Source of the DNA: Phycisphaerae bacterium
GTDB lineage: Bacteria > Planctomycetota > Phycisphaerae > JAJVII01
Direction: 5' to 3'
DNA: 64,000 nucleotides
NCBI GenBank assembly: GCA_022072085.1
Contig: JAJVII010000051.1
Location: 1-64,000 of the forward strand
Part shown: in pieces, positions 36,781 to 45,665 of the stretch
Numbering within the stretch: position 1 is the first letter of the stretch
Layout: every line of letters begins with the position of its first letter
Position numbers and translations under genes: made by a program
Notes under the pieces: generated by a model
What the model saw: only the letters and a program-made list of their open reading frames with translations
Databases searched by the model: none
Told to the model about the DNA's origin: nothing

Positions 36781-36800
36781 TTTGCGCCGGCGGGCTCCGG

Positions 36801-37748
36801 TCAGCCGAATCGGCCGGTGATGTAGTCCTCGGTCTGCTTCTCGACCGGGTTGGTGAAGATCTGCGTGGTTTCGCCGAACTCGACGATGCGGCCCTTGAAG
36901 AAGAAGGCCGTGTAGTTGGAGACGCGCGAGGCCTGCTGCATGTTGTGGGTGACCAGGACGATGGTGTAGCGGCGGGCGAGCTGCTCGATCAGCTCCTCGA
37001 TCTTGGCGGTGGCGACCGGGTCGATGGCCGAGCAGGGCTCGTCCATCAGCAGCACCTCGGGCTCGATGGCGATGGCCCGGGCGATGCACAGCCGCTGCTG
37101 CTGTCCGCCGGACAGCGAGGTGCCCGGGGCGCGCAGCTTGTCCTTGACCTCGTCCCAGATAGCGGCCCGCCGCAGGGCGTCCTCGCAGCGGTCGCTCAGC
37201 TCGCTTCGGCTGAGCCGGTAGTGCAGCCGCAGGCCGGAGGCGATGTTGTCCAGCACGCTCATGGGGAAGGGGCTGGGCTTCTGGAAGATCATGCCGACGC
37301 GCTTGCGGAGTTCGAGCAGGTCGACGCCCGGGGCCAGGATGTTCTGCCCGTCCAGCAGGACCGTGCCGGTGGCCCGCTGGTCGCGGTAGAGTTCGAAGAT
37401 GCGGTTGTAGACCCGCAGGTGGGTGCTCTTGCCGCAGCCCGACGGTCCGATGATGGCCGTCACGCGGTTGGTGGCGATGCTCAGGTTGTTGTCGAACAGG
37501 GCCTGGGTCGCGCCGTAGAAGAAGCTCAGGTTCTGGACGACGATCCGCGGGGGCACGCCGTCGGCCGACGGGTCGGGGGCCGGCGACTGCGTCCGGACCA
37601 CGGGGACCGCGGGGCTCACCTGCCGGCGCGCGGGCGCGTCGTCGGGCGCGGGGTCCGCCGCCGGGTTCCGCCCGGGCTTCGGCGTCGACTCGGATATCCT
37701 GGGCCGGGCGGTGTCCATTCGCTCTCCGTTGATTATAGTCCGCGTCAT
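36801..37748 (-). CDS. pstB: phosphate ABC transporter ATP-binding protein PstB
   Basis: PstB hydrolyses ATP to drive high-affinity phosphate import through PstC-PstA. The ABC core shows Walker [10 protein letters not shown], the Q-loop [10 protein letters not shown], the signature LSGGQQQR, Walker [12 protein letters not shown] and the switch His in [10 protein letters not shown]. The start at 37748 overlaps the pstA stop by ATGA and gives 315 residues. The first 70 are a Pro/Ala-rich extension not seen in typical 250-260 residue PstB proteins; a later start at the ATG of MDTARP is possible. It is the last gene of the operon and no phoU follows. Confidence 0.95.
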   Translation of the reverse strand: MTRTIINGERMDTARPRISESTPKPGRNPAADPAPDDAPARRQVSPAVPVVRTQSPAPDPSADGVPPRIVVQNLSFFYGATQALFDNNLSIATNRVTAIIGPSGCGKSTHLRVYNRIFELYRDQRATGTVLLDGQNILAPGVDLLELRKRVGMIFQKPSPFPMSVLDNIASGLRLHYRLSRSELSDRCEDALRRAAIWDEVKDKLRAPGTSLSGGQQQRLCIARAIAIEPEVLLMDEPCSAIDPVATAKIEELIEQLARRYTIVLVTHNMQQASRVSNYTAFFFKGRIVEFGETTQIFTNPVEKQTEDYITGRFG

Positions 37749-38656
37749 CGCCTGGCTCCTCGGCCTCGTCCGGTCAGCAGGATCAGCCTGGCCCCCAGGG
37801 TGGTCACCAGCACGCCCGCGGTGATCAGCAGCGCCGCGCCCCAGGCCTGCTGCTGCCAGTCGGGATAGGGCGACTTGGCATACTGATAGACGGTCATGGT
37901 CAGGTTGGACATCTGCTCGTTCATCGTGTCGGGCCAGTAATTGCTGTTGAGCGCCGTGAACATCAGCGGCGCGGTTTCGCCGCTGACCCGGGCGACCGCC
38001 AGCACGATGCCGGTGATGATGCCCGCCTTGGCAGACCGGAACAGGATCGTCAGCGTCACCCGCCAGCGGGGCATCGCCAGCGCCATCGCCGACTCGCGCA
38101 GCTCGTTGGGCACCAGCCGCAGCATCTCCTCCGCCGTCCGCGCCACCAGCGGCAGCATGAGGATCGCCAGGGCGATCGCCCCGGCGTAGCCGGAGAAATG
38201 TGGCGGCCGTGTCTGGATCACGATCACCGTGTAGATGAACAGGCCAATCAGGATCGACGGCGTGCCCATCAGCACGTTGCAGAACATGCGCACGATGCCG
38301 GCCAGGCGGCTGTCGCGTCCGAACTCCGACAGCCACACGCCCGCGAGCAGTCCGATCGGGACCGCCAGCAGCGTCGCCAGCAGGGTCATCAGCAGCGTGC
38401 CCACGATCGCGTTGCCGACGCCGCCGTCCTCCGCGCCCGGCGGGGCAAGCCGGTGCGTGAAGAACGTCCAGTTGATCGCCGCCGCCCCGCGGTGCATCAC
38501 CGTCCAGAGGATCCACGCCAGGAACAGGAGGCCCACCGCCGCCGAGGCGATCGAGAACGCGCAGACCCCTCGGTTCAGCAGGCGGCGTCCGCGCCGCCCG
38601 CGCGGCCGCATGGGACCGGCCTGCTCGATGTGCCAGGATAGCGCCTTGGGGTCCAT
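37745..38656 (-). CDS. pstA: phosphate ABC transporter permease PstA
   Basis: PstA is one of the two inner-membrane channel subunits for phosphate import. The 303-residue product has six predicted helices and the ABC permease EAA-like loop ([21 protein letters not shown]). Conserved stretches include [10 protein letters not shown] and [15 protein letters not shown], which identify PstA rather than other permeases. The N-terminal 25 residues are strongly basic. The ATG at 38656 overlaps the pstC stop by one base (TGATG), showing translational coupling. Confidence 0.95.
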   Translation of the reverse strand: MDPKALSWHIEQAGPMRPRGRRGRRLLNRGVCAFSIASAAVGLLFLAWILWTVMHRGAAAINWTFFTHRLAPPGAEDGGVGNAIVGTLLMTLLATLLAVPIGLLAGVWLSEFGRDSRLAGIVRMFCNVLMGTPSILIGLFIYTVIVIQTRPPHFSGYAGAIALAILMLPLVARTAEEMLRLVPNELRESAMALAMPRWRVTLTILFRSAKAGIITGIVLAVARVSGETAPLMFTALNSNYWPDTMNEQMSNLTMTVYQYAKSPYPDWQQQAWGAALLITAGVLVTTLGARLILLTGRGRGARR

Positions 38657-39762
38657 CAGAGCGCTCCCATCGACTTGCCCAGACGCTTGAGCCACAGGTC
38701 GGCGATCACGTTGATCGCCATGGTCATCACCAGCAACACCAGGCCCAGTTCCACCAGCGAGCTGTAATAGATGGGGTCGGTCGCCTCGATGAACTCGTTG
38801 GCGATCGTCGACGAGATCGTGTTGCTCGACGAGTTCAGCGACGTGGAGATGTGATGGTTGTTGCCGATGACGAAGGTGACGGCCATCGTCTCGCCGATCG
38901 CGCGTCCCAGCCCCAGGAACAGCCCGCCGGCGATGCCGCGGGCGCCGTAGCGCAGCGTGACCTTGCGGGTCACCTCCCAGGTGGTCGCCCCCATGCCGTA
39001 GGCCGACTCCTTGACCACCGCCGGCACCATCTGAAACACGTCGCGGGCCACCGCGGTGATGAACGGCAGGATCATCAGCGCCAGGATGATGCCGGCCGGC
39101 AGCAGCCCGATGCCCAGCGGCGGTCCGCTGAACAGGCCCGTCCACCCGAGCCAGCGGTTCATCGCCGGCTGGATGTGGTTCTGGAGGTAGGGGGCGAAGA
39201 TGAACATGCCCCACATGCCGTAGATGATCGACGGAATCGCCGCCAGCAGCTCGATCGCCCCGCCGACAATCCGCGACATCCACGGCGGCGCCAGTTCCAC
39301 CAGGAACAGGGCGATCAGCAGTGCCAGCGGACCGGCCAGCAGCATCGCGATCAGCGTGCTGGCCAGCGTGCCGAAGATCGAACTCACCGCGCCGAAGTGC
39401 CCCGTGATGTGGTCCCACTGGGTGGAGAAGAGGAAGCCGATTCCGAACTTGCGGATCGACGGCATCGAGTTGGCCACCAGCTCGGCCAGGATCGCCAGCA
39501 CCAGCAGCACGATGCCCACCGCCGCCAGCCGGCAGACGGCCCGGAAGACGCGGTCCCCGCCGGCCAGCAGGCCCGAGGCGACCATCAGCAGCACGATGCC
39601 CGAGCCCAGCGACACGACCCAGGCCGCCAGCCCTTCCCACGGATAGCCGCGCGACTCCAGCGCCCCGGCCGCCCAGCCGAGCACGACGGTCGCGATCAGC
39701 AGACCGGCCGCCGGTTTCCACCTGGCCAACCCGCGGCGTCGAATTGAAAGTGTCAGCTCCAT
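38656..39762 (-). CDS. pstC: phosphate ABC transporter permease PstC
   Basis: PstC pairs with PstA to form the phosphate channel. At 368 residues it is longer than the common 300-320 because of two or three extra N-terminal hydrophobic segments (residues 18-75). The core has the PstC pattern [20 protein letters not shown], the [13 protein letters not shown] motif, and the EAA-type loop [16 protein letters not shown] followed by [20 protein letters not shown]. The gene lies 78 bases downstream of pstS. Confidence 0.95.
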   Translation of the reverse strand: MELTLSIRRRGLARWKPAAGLLIATVVLGWAAGALESRGYPWEGLAAWVVSLGSGIVLLMVASGLLAGGDRVFRAVCRLAAVGIVLLVLAILAELVANSMPSIRKFGIGFLFSTQWDHITGHFGAVSSIFGTLASTLIAMLLAGPLALLIALFLVELAPPWMSRIVGGAIELLAAIPSIIYGMWGMFIFAPYLQNHIQPAMNRWLGWTGLFSGPPLGIGLLPAGIILALMILPFITAVARDVFQMVPAVVKESAYGMGATTWEVTRKVTLRYGARGIAGGLFLGLGRAIGETMAVTFVIGNNHHISTSLNSSSNTISSTIANEFIEATDPIYYSSLVELGLVLLVMTMAINVIADLWLKRLGKSMGAL

Positions 39763-39840
39763 GGTGGCGCCTGATCGGGTCGGGGGGTCCGCTGGTTCGG
39801 TCGGTCAGGCCCGCGGCCCGAGTCTTGACGTCGGCCAGGC

Positions 39841-40938
39841 TCACTTGACCGGCCAGACGGGCTTGCCGTCGCAGGCCAGATCCTTGATCCAGGACTCCTC
39901 GACCATCTTGACGACGTTGGCGGGAATCGGCACGTAGTCGAGCTTCATCGCCTGTTCCTGTCCGCTGGTGTAGCACCAGCTGAAGAACTTCAGGCACGCC
40001 GGGACGGTCCGGGCCCGCTCGGCCGGGATTTTCTTGTGCAGGAGGATGAAGCTGGCGCCGACGATCGGCCAGGAGGCGTCGCCGGGCTGGTCGGTCAGGA
40101 CCATGTAGTAACCGGGGGCGTGGGCCCAGTCGGCGTTGGCGGCGGCGGCCTGGAAGGCGTCCGCGGTCGGCGAGACCCACTTGCCGGCCTGGTTCTGGAG
40201 CTGCACGTAGTTCATCTTGTTCTGGATGACATAGGCGTATTCGACATAGCCGATAGACCCCGCGGCCAGATTGACGCGGCTGGCGACGCCCTCGTTGCCG
40301 TTTCCGCCGACGGCGGTCTTGGCCGGCCAGGAGACGGACTTGTTGTTGCCGACGCGCGTCTTCCAGTCGTTGGAGACCTTGGAGAGGTAGTTGGTGTAGA
40401 TCCAGGTCGTGCCCGAGCCGTCGGAACGGTTGACCGGGATGATCGCCAGGTCAGGCAGGGCCAGGTCGGGATTGCTGGTCTTGAGGTCCGCGTCGTTCCA
40501 GTTGGTGATCTCGCCGAGGTAGATCCTGGCCAGTTGGGTCGGGGTCAGCTTGAGCTGCCCGGGGGCCACGCCCTTGAGGTTCACCACGGGCACCACGCCG
40601 CCGATGATCATGGGGAACTGCATCAGCCCGCCCTTGTCCAGTTCCTCGGGGGTCAGCGGGGCGTCGGACGCGCCGAAGTCGACGGTGTTGTCGTTGATAG
40701 CCTTGATCCCGCCGCCCGAGCCGATGGACTGGTAGTTCATCTTCACGCCGCCGGAGACGTCGTGATACTTATCGGCCCACTTGCTGTAGACGGGGAACGG
40801 GAACGTCGCCCCCGCGCCGTTGATCGTGACGTTGGTCTTGGCGTTGGCGTCCCTCTTGCAGCCGGTGAACACCACCGGAATCAGCAGCGCGAGGGTCAGG
40901 ACGAGGCTCATCATGGCGACAGTCTGCTTGCGGCTCAT
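39841..40938 (-). CDS. pstS: phosphate-binding lipoprotein PstS
   Basis: PstS is the periplasmic high-affinity phosphate receptor of the Pst system. The 365-residue product has a lipoprotein signal with FTGC placing the lipidated cysteine at residue 27. It shows the PstS phosphate-binding blocks GAGATFPFPVYSKW, IGSGGGIKAI, DFGASDAPLT and NRSDGSGTTWIYTNYL. AAGGAG lies eight bases before the ATG. A Pho box with 11-bp periodicity precedes the promoter, so induction under phosphate limitation by a PhoB/PhoP-type regulator is expected. Confidence 0.97.
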   Translation of the reverse strand: MSRKQTVAMMSLVLTLALLIPVVFTGCKRDANAKTNVTINGAGATFPFPVYSKWADKYHDVSGGVKMNYQSIGSGGGIKAINDNTVDFGASDAPLTPEELDKGGLMQFPMIIGGVVPVVNLKGVAPGQLKLTPTQLARIYLGEITNWNDADLKTSNPDLALPDLAIIPVNRSDGSGTTWIYTNYLSKVSNDWKTRVGNNKSVSWPAKTAVGGNGNEGVASRVNLAAGSIGYVEYAYVIQNKMNYVQLQNQAGKWVSPTADAFQAAAANADWAHAPGYYMVLTDQPGDASWPIVGASFILLHKKIPAERARTVPACLKFFSWCYTSGQEQAMKLDYVPIPANVVKMVEESWIKDLACDGKPVWPVK

Positions 40939-40964
40939 AGAATCGCTCCTTATTTGTACGTTAG

Positions 40965-41005
40965 CCTATACCCGCACTGCTAAGGCGCGATTAAGAAGCG
41001 GTTAA
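40965..41005 (-). promoter_or_regulatory. Pho box and -10 element of the pst operon
   Basis: On the minus strand TTAAC (41001-41005), TTAAT (40990-40994) and TTAGC (40979-40983) start exactly 11 bases apart, the repeat spacing of PhoB/PhoP half-sites. TATAGG (40965-40970) follows eight bases after the last half-site, in place for a -10 box. No good -35 is present, which is typical of activated Pho promoters. Confidence 0.7.
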
Positions 41006-41204
41006 CATCCGGATAGCTCTATCAGGGCCCCCAAGCCGCACTTCTCCCGGCAGATACGCGAATTGTAAAGATTGCGATAACGTCGTTCAGCCCCCCTGCG
41101 GACCGCGTTTACAAAGTCCTGCGCTCGGTTGATGCCGCCGGTGTCGGGCGGCCTGACGAATTGACCGACGGTCTCGGGGCCTGCGGACGGAGCGGGATTG
41201 CAGC

Positions 41205-42071
41205 TCAAGCTCGCCCCTTGGGCGTGCGGGATTCCCCGTCGTGCCCGCGCGGGACGGCGCCGACCCAGCGCTCGTCCACCGGCTGGTTGGCCAGTTGATA
41301 GCGCGTGTCGCAGCTCAGGCGGTATTGCCCGCCGGCGTTGTTCAGCGACCCGTGCATCGTGAACATGCCGAAGACCATCGCGTCGCCCATCGCGAACTCG
41401 GCTGTCTGCCACTGCCCGCCCCACTTGGCGACGACGTCCAGCGGGTCGCGGCTGTACCAGCCGTCCGACTTGTCGCGGTCCACGTCGCTGCGTCCGTAGG
41501 TGTCGCGCAGGCCCGCGAAGCGGTGGCTGCCGACCAGCACGGCCAGCGGCCCGCGGTCGATGCCCACGTCGCAGAATGGCGTCCAGCAGGTGAACAGTTC
41601 CAGCGTGCCGCGGCCCATGTAGACCACGTCATAGTGGGCCCCGGTGTTGCTGCCCGGCGGCACGGCCCGCAGCCACTTGTAGGGGAAGGTGAAGACCTCG
41701 CCGCCGAGCAGGTCCGCGAAGAAGCTCATCACCCGCTCGCCTTCGAGCACCGAGAGCACCTCGTCGCTGCCGGCCACCTCCGGTACGCGGCTGAGCAGCC
41801 CGCCGCCCTTGACTGCGGGGTGGGCCCAGGCCTCGTCGAGCGGCCGGCTGCGGTCGAGCTGCCCCTTGCCGTCGAGGTAGCGGATCACCACGTCGCGGGC
41901 GGCCCGCACCCTGGCCGGGTCGTGCAGCCCGCGGATCAGCAGGTAGCCGTCCTCCGCCAGCCGCTCGTGCAGGCCCGCGCGATCGCCCAGAAGCCCGTTC
42001 GCGTCGCGCAGCCGCCCGAGCTGCGGCGAGTCCAGTGTCAACGTCTCATTCCCCATCGTGACGGTCTTCAT
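41205..42071 (-). CDS. phytanoyl-CoA dioxygenase (PhyH) family protein
   Basis: The 288-residue protein is a Fe(II)/2-oxoglutarate-dependent dioxygenase of the PhyH family. The metal triad is His146 and Asp148 (GAHYDVVYMG) with His240 (FTMHGSLNN), and Arg251 can bind 2-oxoglutarate. Tryptophan- and glycine-rich stretches around GPLAVLVGSHRF match bacterial PhyH proteins. The start at 42071 gives MKTVTMGNE; the second Met six codons later is possible. The substrate is unknown; bacterial relatives hydroxylate small secondary metabolites or amino acids. It stands alone and is divergent from nothing close. Confidence 0.85.
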   Translation of the reverse strand: MKTVTMGNETLTLDSPQLGRLRDANGLLGDRAGLHERLAEDGYLLIRGLHDPARVRAARDVVIRYLDGKGQLDRSRPLDEAWAHPAVKGGGLLSRVPEVAGSDEVLSVLEGERVMSFFADLLGGEVFTFPYKWLRAVPPGSNTGAHYDVVYMGRGTLELFTCWTPFCDVGIDRGPLAVLVGSHRFAGLRDTYGRSDVDRDKSDGWYSRDPLDVVAKWGGQWQTAEFAMGDAMVFGMFTMHGSLNNAGGQYRLSCDTRYQLANQPVDERWVGAVPRGHDGESRTPKGRA

Positions 42072-42152
42072 GTGCGCCTCGCTTGACGATTGTCGATGCG
42101 GACCGGCGTGAAAACTCGAGGGGATTCTAGGCGCACCGATGCGATGCGGCGA

Positions 42153-42569
42153 TCATCTGCCGGCGCGATCGAACGTCGCGAGTTGCGCGATCAGCGAAGC
42201 GTTGGCGGGCGGGAAGTTGAAACGGGGCAACTCCGTCGGCAGCACCCAGCGCAGTTCGCGCCCGTCGGGGGCCCGGGCCGGTTCGCCGGGTCCACGCAGC
42301 CGGCAAGTCACCGGAAAGAAGCACAGCCGCGCATGTGGATAGTCCCAGTCGAACGGGGGCAGGGCGGAGGCCGGGTCGGCCGCCAACCCGGTCTCCTCCA
42401 TAAGTTCCCGTATTGCAGCCTCTTGCGGAGATTCGCCCGGCTCGATCTTACCCCCGGGAAGTTCCCACAGCCCCCCCAGATCGGCTTCGGCAGGCCGCTT
42501 CACGATGCAAATTCGCCCGCTGTTACCAAAGCAGACGGCGAGTGCGATTTTCTTCCGAGAATAACGCAT
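42153..42569 (-). CDS. Nudix hydrolase, MutT/8-oxo-dGTP-type
   Basis: The 138-residue protein has a complete Nudix box from Gly40 to Leu62 (GKIEPGESPQEAAIRELMEE then TGL), with the metal-binding REx2EE core. The opening ALAVCFGNSGRICIVKR and the central GLWELPGGKIEPGE are typical of MutT-like enzymes that hydrolyse oxidised nucleotides such as 8-oxo-dGTP, removing mutagenic precursors. Length and fold are normal. It is divergent from the small-RNA promoter region and pyrK. The exact substrate cannot be fixed from the box alone. Confidence 0.88.
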   Translation of the reverse strand: MRYSRKKIALAVCFGNSGRICIVKRPAEADLGGLWELPGGKIEPGESPQEAAIRELMEETGLAADPASALPPFDWDYPHARLCFFPVTCRLRGPGEPARAPDGRELRWVLPTELPRFNFPPANASLIAQLATFDRAGR

Positions 42570-42602
42570 AAGATAAGCTACATGCTATACTTAAAAGAAT
42601 CA

Positions 42603-42631
42603 TTGACAGCCCGGAATTCCACCAGTATAGT
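42603..42631 (+). promoter_or_regulatory. strong sigma70-type promoter
   Basis: TTGACA (42603-42608), a 17-base spacer and TATAGT (42626-42631) form a near-consensus promoter, the best in the window. Predicted start is near 42638. No start codon with Shine-Dalgarno follows before the terminator at 42754. Confidence 0.85.
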
Positions 42632-42637
42632 GATTTC

Positions 42638-42754
42638 TGAGTCGCCTATTTCGAACATCCACCCCGGCCCCCGCGCCGGGGTTCAACAACTATACGGCTG
42701 CCTCTTAGCCGTGGCAACTTCCGGACGGTTCACAAGCTGCCCGGAAGTTTTTTT
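42638..42754 (+). ncRNA. probable small non-coding RNA (about 117 nt)
   Basis: The interval between a near-consensus promoter and a perfect terminator holds three consecutive hairpins. The first is ACCCCGGC/GCCGGGGT with a six-base loop (42661-42682). The second is ACGGCT/AGCCGT with loop GCCTCTT (42694-42712). The third is the terminator AACTTCCGG/CCGGAAGTT plus seven Ts. The second loop contains CCTC, complementary to Shine-Dalgarno GAGG, as in several target-binding sRNAs. No open reading frame of useful length lies inside. An alternative is a pyrK leader with premature termination, but pyrK has its own promoter further downstream. I do not recognise a known RNA family. Confidence 0.7.
42716..42754 (+). 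terminator. intrinsic terminator of the small RNA
   Basis: AACTTCCGG (42716-42724) pairs with CCGGAAGTT (42741-42749), with TTTTTTT running from 42748 to 42754. Strong stem and U-run in ideal arrangement. Confidence 0.9.
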
Positions 42755-42857
42755 GCGCGCGTCGCGCGGCCGCGCGCCTCTGAAACTTCGCACGCGCAAT
42801 GCGAAGTTGAAGCTGAGCTTGAAGTTGAACCCGCTTCCCGGTTCCTCGCGCAAACGC

Positions 42858-42886
42858 TTGGACGCCTCGCGCGGGCGCGGTATTAT
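42858..42886 (+). promoter_or_regulatory. pyrK promoter, start point at the ATG (leaderless)
   Basis: TTGGAC (42858-42863), a 17-base spacer and TATTAT (42881-42886) place the transcription start at about 42893-42894, which is the A of the pyrK ATG. No Shine-Dalgarno precedes that ATG, consistent with a leaderless mRNA. Confidence 0.6.
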
Positions 42887-42893
42887 CCCGGCG

Positions 42894-43865
42894 ATGAGCG
42901 CCACGACCCATCCGCGCGGCCTGTTCGACGCGCAGGTCATCTCGAATCGCCAGATCTGTCGCGAGCATTTCCGCCTCGTGCTGTCGGTGAAGGATTTCCC
43001 CGCGGCTGCGCCCGGCCAGTTCGTCCAACTCGGCTGCCGCGATCCGCACGCGCCGCCTGACGAGCCCGATGAGCATGAGTGGATCGACGCCGACGACCCC
43101 GGCCTGCGGACGCGCTCGCTGGTCGCGCCGACGCCGCTGCTGCGAAGGCCGTTCTCGCTCGCGGGCGCCGAGCCCGATCCGCAGCGCCCCGGCTGCACGC
43201 TGCTGGAGATCATCCATCGCGTCGTCGGCCTGGGGACTGCCCGGCTGGCGGGCCTGCGCGAGGGGGACGCGATCGACCTGCTCGGCCCGCTGGGCAACGG
43301 GTTTCCCCTGCCGCGCGCGGGGCAGCGGGCTGTCCTGGTCGGCGGCGGCGTGGGCATCCCGCCGATGATCTACCTGGCCCGGGCGCTGGGCGCCGCGGAC
43401 GTTGGCGGCGTCGCCGTCTGCGGCGTGACGACGGCCGACCTGCTGCCGCTGACCTGGGCCGACGGCGTTGCGGCCGACCCGCAGGGCCTGCCGACCCGCT
43501 GCATCCGCGAGTTCGCCGACTTCGGCATCGACGCGGTGGTCGCCAGCGATGACGGCAGCGTCGGCGTGCCCGGCCGCGTCACGGTCGCGCTCCAGCGCGT
43601 GCTGGACCATCTGGCGCTGCCGGCCGGCGACGTGGTCGTCTACACCTGCGGGCCCGAGCGGATGATGCGGGCGGTGACCGAGATGTCGCAGGCCCGCGGG
43701 CTGACCACGTGGGTCTGCATGGAGCGTTCGATGGCCTGCGGCATGGGAACCTGCCAGAGTTGCGTCTGCCGCGTGAACGACAAGTCGTCCGACGACGGCT
43801 GGCGCTACCGCCTGGTCTGCACCGACGGCCCGGTCTTCGACGGCCGTGTGCTGATCTGGGACTGA
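42894..43865 (+). CDS. pyrK: dihydroorotate dehydrogenase electron-transfer subunit PyrK
   Basis: PyrK passes electrons from dihydroorotate dehydrogenase B to NAD. The 323-residue product has the FAD-binding LLRRPFSLAG motif, a NAD-binding GGGVGIPPMIYLAR motif, and a C-terminal 2Fe-2S cluster site with Cys282, Cys287, Cys290 and Cys309 (MACGMGTCQSC, then VCTDGPVFDG), matching well-studied PyrK proteins. An insert of about 35 residues near residue 50 (rich in Asp/Glu/Pro) is longer than usual. The start is the ATG at 42894; the promoter places the transcript start on it. pyrD follows after 52 bases, as expected for a class 1B enzyme. Confidence 0.93.
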   Translation: MSATTHPRGLFDAQVISNRQICREHFRLVLSVKDFPAAAPGQFVQLGCRDPHAPPDEPDEHEWIDADDPGLRTRSLVAPTPLLRRPFSLAGAEPDPQRPGCTLLEIIHRVVGLGTARLAGLREGDAIDLLGPLGNGFPLPRAGQRAVLVGGGVGIPPMIYLARALGAADVGGVAVCGVTTADLLPLTWADGVAADPQGLPTRCIREFADFGIDAVVASDDGSVGVPGRVTVALQRVLDHLALPAGDVVVYTCGPERMMRAVTEMSQARGLTTWVCMERSMACGMGTCQSCVCRVNDKSSDDGWRYRLVCTDGPVFDGRVLIWD

Positions 43866-43917
43866 ACGCGAACGCGGATTGTGCTAGAATGGGCCCGCCC
43901 GGACCCGAGCCGACGGA

Positions 43918-44916
43918 GTGCAACCGATTTTGACTGACGCCGCGACACAACCCGACGTTGACCTCTCGGTCGATTTCTGCGGGATTGCGATGAAGAACCC
44001 GCTGACCACGGCCAGCGGGACTTCCGGCTACGCGTTCGAGTACGGCGACTTCGTCGACCTGCGGCTGCTTGGGGCGTTCGTCACCAAGTCGATCACGCTG
44101 CACCCGCGCAAGGGCAACGCCCCGCCGCGGATCATCGAGACCCGCGCGGGCATGCTCAACGCGATCGGCCTGGCCAACGTCGGGCTGGAGGCGTTCGTCG
44201 CTGAGAAGGTCCCCCAGCTCCGCGAGATGGGCCTGCCGGTGTTCGTCAACGTCGCGGGCACCGCGATCGACGACTACTGCCAGGTGGCCCGCCGCCTCAA
44301 CGAGGTGGACGTCGTCCGCGGGCTGGAGCTGAACATCAGTTGCCCCAACGTCAAGGAGGGCGGCATCAGCTTCGGCACCGACTGTGGCCAGGTGGCCGGG
44401 ATCACGTCGGCCATCCGCGCTGCGGCCCCCGACAAGGTGCTGGTGGTCAAGCTCTCGCCCAACGTGACCGACATCGCCGCGACGGCCGCCGCCGCCGTCG
44501 ATGCCGGCGCCGACGCCCTGAGTCTGGTCAACACTTTCACCGCGATGGCCGTCGACGTGGACCGCCGCCGCCCGATGCTTTCCAACGGCAACGGCGGGCT
44601 GTCGGGACCGGCCATCCGCCCGATCGCCGTCTATATGGTCCACCGCGTCTACTCGCAGGTGGCCCGCAAGCACAACATTCCGATCATGGGCATGGGCGGC
44701 ATCCAGACCGCCCGCGACGCCCTGGAGTTCCTGATCGCCGGGGCGACCGCCCTGAGCGTGGGCACGGCGCTGTTCGTCGATCCGACCGCCCCGGTGAAGA
44801 TTCTGGACGGGCTGGCGGACTACTGCCGCCGGCACAACCTGTCGGCCCTTCGCGAGGTCATCGGCTCACTGCAATTCCCCGAGCCGGGCAAGGGCTACAA
44901 GTCAACGTACGCGTGA
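43918..44916 (+). CDS. pyrD: dihydroorotate dehydrogenase B catalytic subunit PyrD
   Basis: PyrD oxidises dihydroorotate to orotate in pyrimidine synthesis. The 332-residue FMN barrel has NPLTTASGTSGYAFEY, the active-site loop ELNISCPNVKEGG with catalytic Cys (class 1B), SLVNTFTAMAVDVDRRRPML and GMGGIQTARDALEFLIAGA for FMN binding. The class fits its partner pyrK just upstream. The start is uncertain: GTG at 43918 is used here, but TTG at 43930, 11 bases after GGAG, is also reasonable. A -10-like TAGAAT lies upstream, so some independent transcription is possible. Confidence 0.95.
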   Translation: MQPILTDAATQPDVDLSVDFCGIAMKNPLTTASGTSGYAFEYGDFVDLRLLGAFVTKSITLHPRKGNAPPRIIETRAGMLNAIGLANVGLEAFVAEKVPQLREMGLPVFVNVAGTAIDDYCQVARRLNEVDVVRGLELNISCPNVKEGGISFGTDCGQVAGITSAIRAAAPDKVLVVKLSPNVTDIAATAAAAVDAGADALSLVNTFTAMAVDVDRRRPMLSNGNGGLSGPAIRPIAVYMVHRVYSQVARKHNIPIMGMGGIQTARDALEFLIAGATALSVGTALFVDPTAPVKILDGLADYCRRHNLSALREVIGSLQFPEPGKGYKSTYA

Positions 44917-44985
44917 CGGCGCGTTCGCGTCGCCGCGCTTTCGACAGACGGTCGCTCGTTTCATCTCTGCCGGAAGGAGGCAAAC

Positions 44986-45597
44986 ATGTTGCGCTGTCTG
45001 ATCGCCGGTGTGCTCGGCGCCGTCGTGGCGTTTGCCTGGAGCTGGTTCTCCTACGAGGTGCTGACCTGGCACAACATGACGCTCTGGGAGCTGCCCCGGC
45101 ACGCGGAGTTCCAGGCCGAGCTGATCCGCCAGTTCCCCCCCAAGTCGAACGACGAAATCTACGAGCCCGGCGTCTACATGTTCCCCTACCGCGACAAGGC
45201 CAAGAGCGAAGACTGGCAGAAGGCCTACGCCTCCAGCCCGGCCGGTCTGCTGTTCGTCTATCCCAGCGGCGGGCCGCCGATCACCCACCGCACCCATGTC
45301 AAGTTCGGCCTGGGCTGCCTGGCCTGCGCCCTGCTGGCGGCGGTGCTGCTGTCGCTGGCGTCCGGGTCGCTGCCGGGATATTTCCAGCGCGTCTTCTTCG
45401 TGATGGTGCTGGCGCTGTTCGCGGCGGTGGCGGCCTACCTGCCGCTGTGGGATTACCTCTTCCATCCGGCGCCCTACGTACTGGCGATGGTGACCGACCT
45501 GATCGCCGCCTGGCTGCTGGCGGGCCTGGTCATGGCGGCCGTCATCGGGCCCAGGGCCAAGCCGTCCGCCCAGCCCGAAGCCAAGCCCGCGGCCTGA
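44986..45597 (+). CDS. hypothetical four-helix membrane protein
   Basis: I do not recognise this 203-residue protein. It has an N-terminal helix (about 4-22), a soluble loop of about 75 residues with PGVYMFPYRDKAKSEDW, three more helices (about 106-124, 132-150, 164-185) and an Ala/Lys/Pro tail. The loop would be outside the cytoplasm. GGAAGGAGG lies close before the ATG. It follows pyrD by 69 bases and may be read through from that operon, but its role is unknown. Confidence 0.6.
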   Translation: MLRCLIAGVLGAVVAFAWSWFSYEVLTWHNMTLWELPRHAEFQAELIRQFPPKSNDEIYEPGVYMFPYRDKAKSEDWQKAYASSPAGLLFVYPSGGPPITHRTHVKFGLGCLACALLAAVLLSLASGSLPGYFQRVFFVMVLALFAAVAAYLPLWDYLFHPAPYVLAMVTDLIAAWLLAGLVMAAVIGPRAKPSAQPEAKPAA

Positions 45598-45665
45598 CGG
45601 CGCGCCCGGCTGCCCTTGGACGGTTGCGGCGGGGGGCCGTGGACGCGCGCGCCAAGAGGGGTCTC

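Noticed and set aside
42638-42893. PyrR-type or T-box attenuator for pyrKD
   Set aside because: No PyrR binding-loop sequence, T-box motif or antiterminator alternative to the terminator stem is visible, and pyrK has its own promoter after the terminator.
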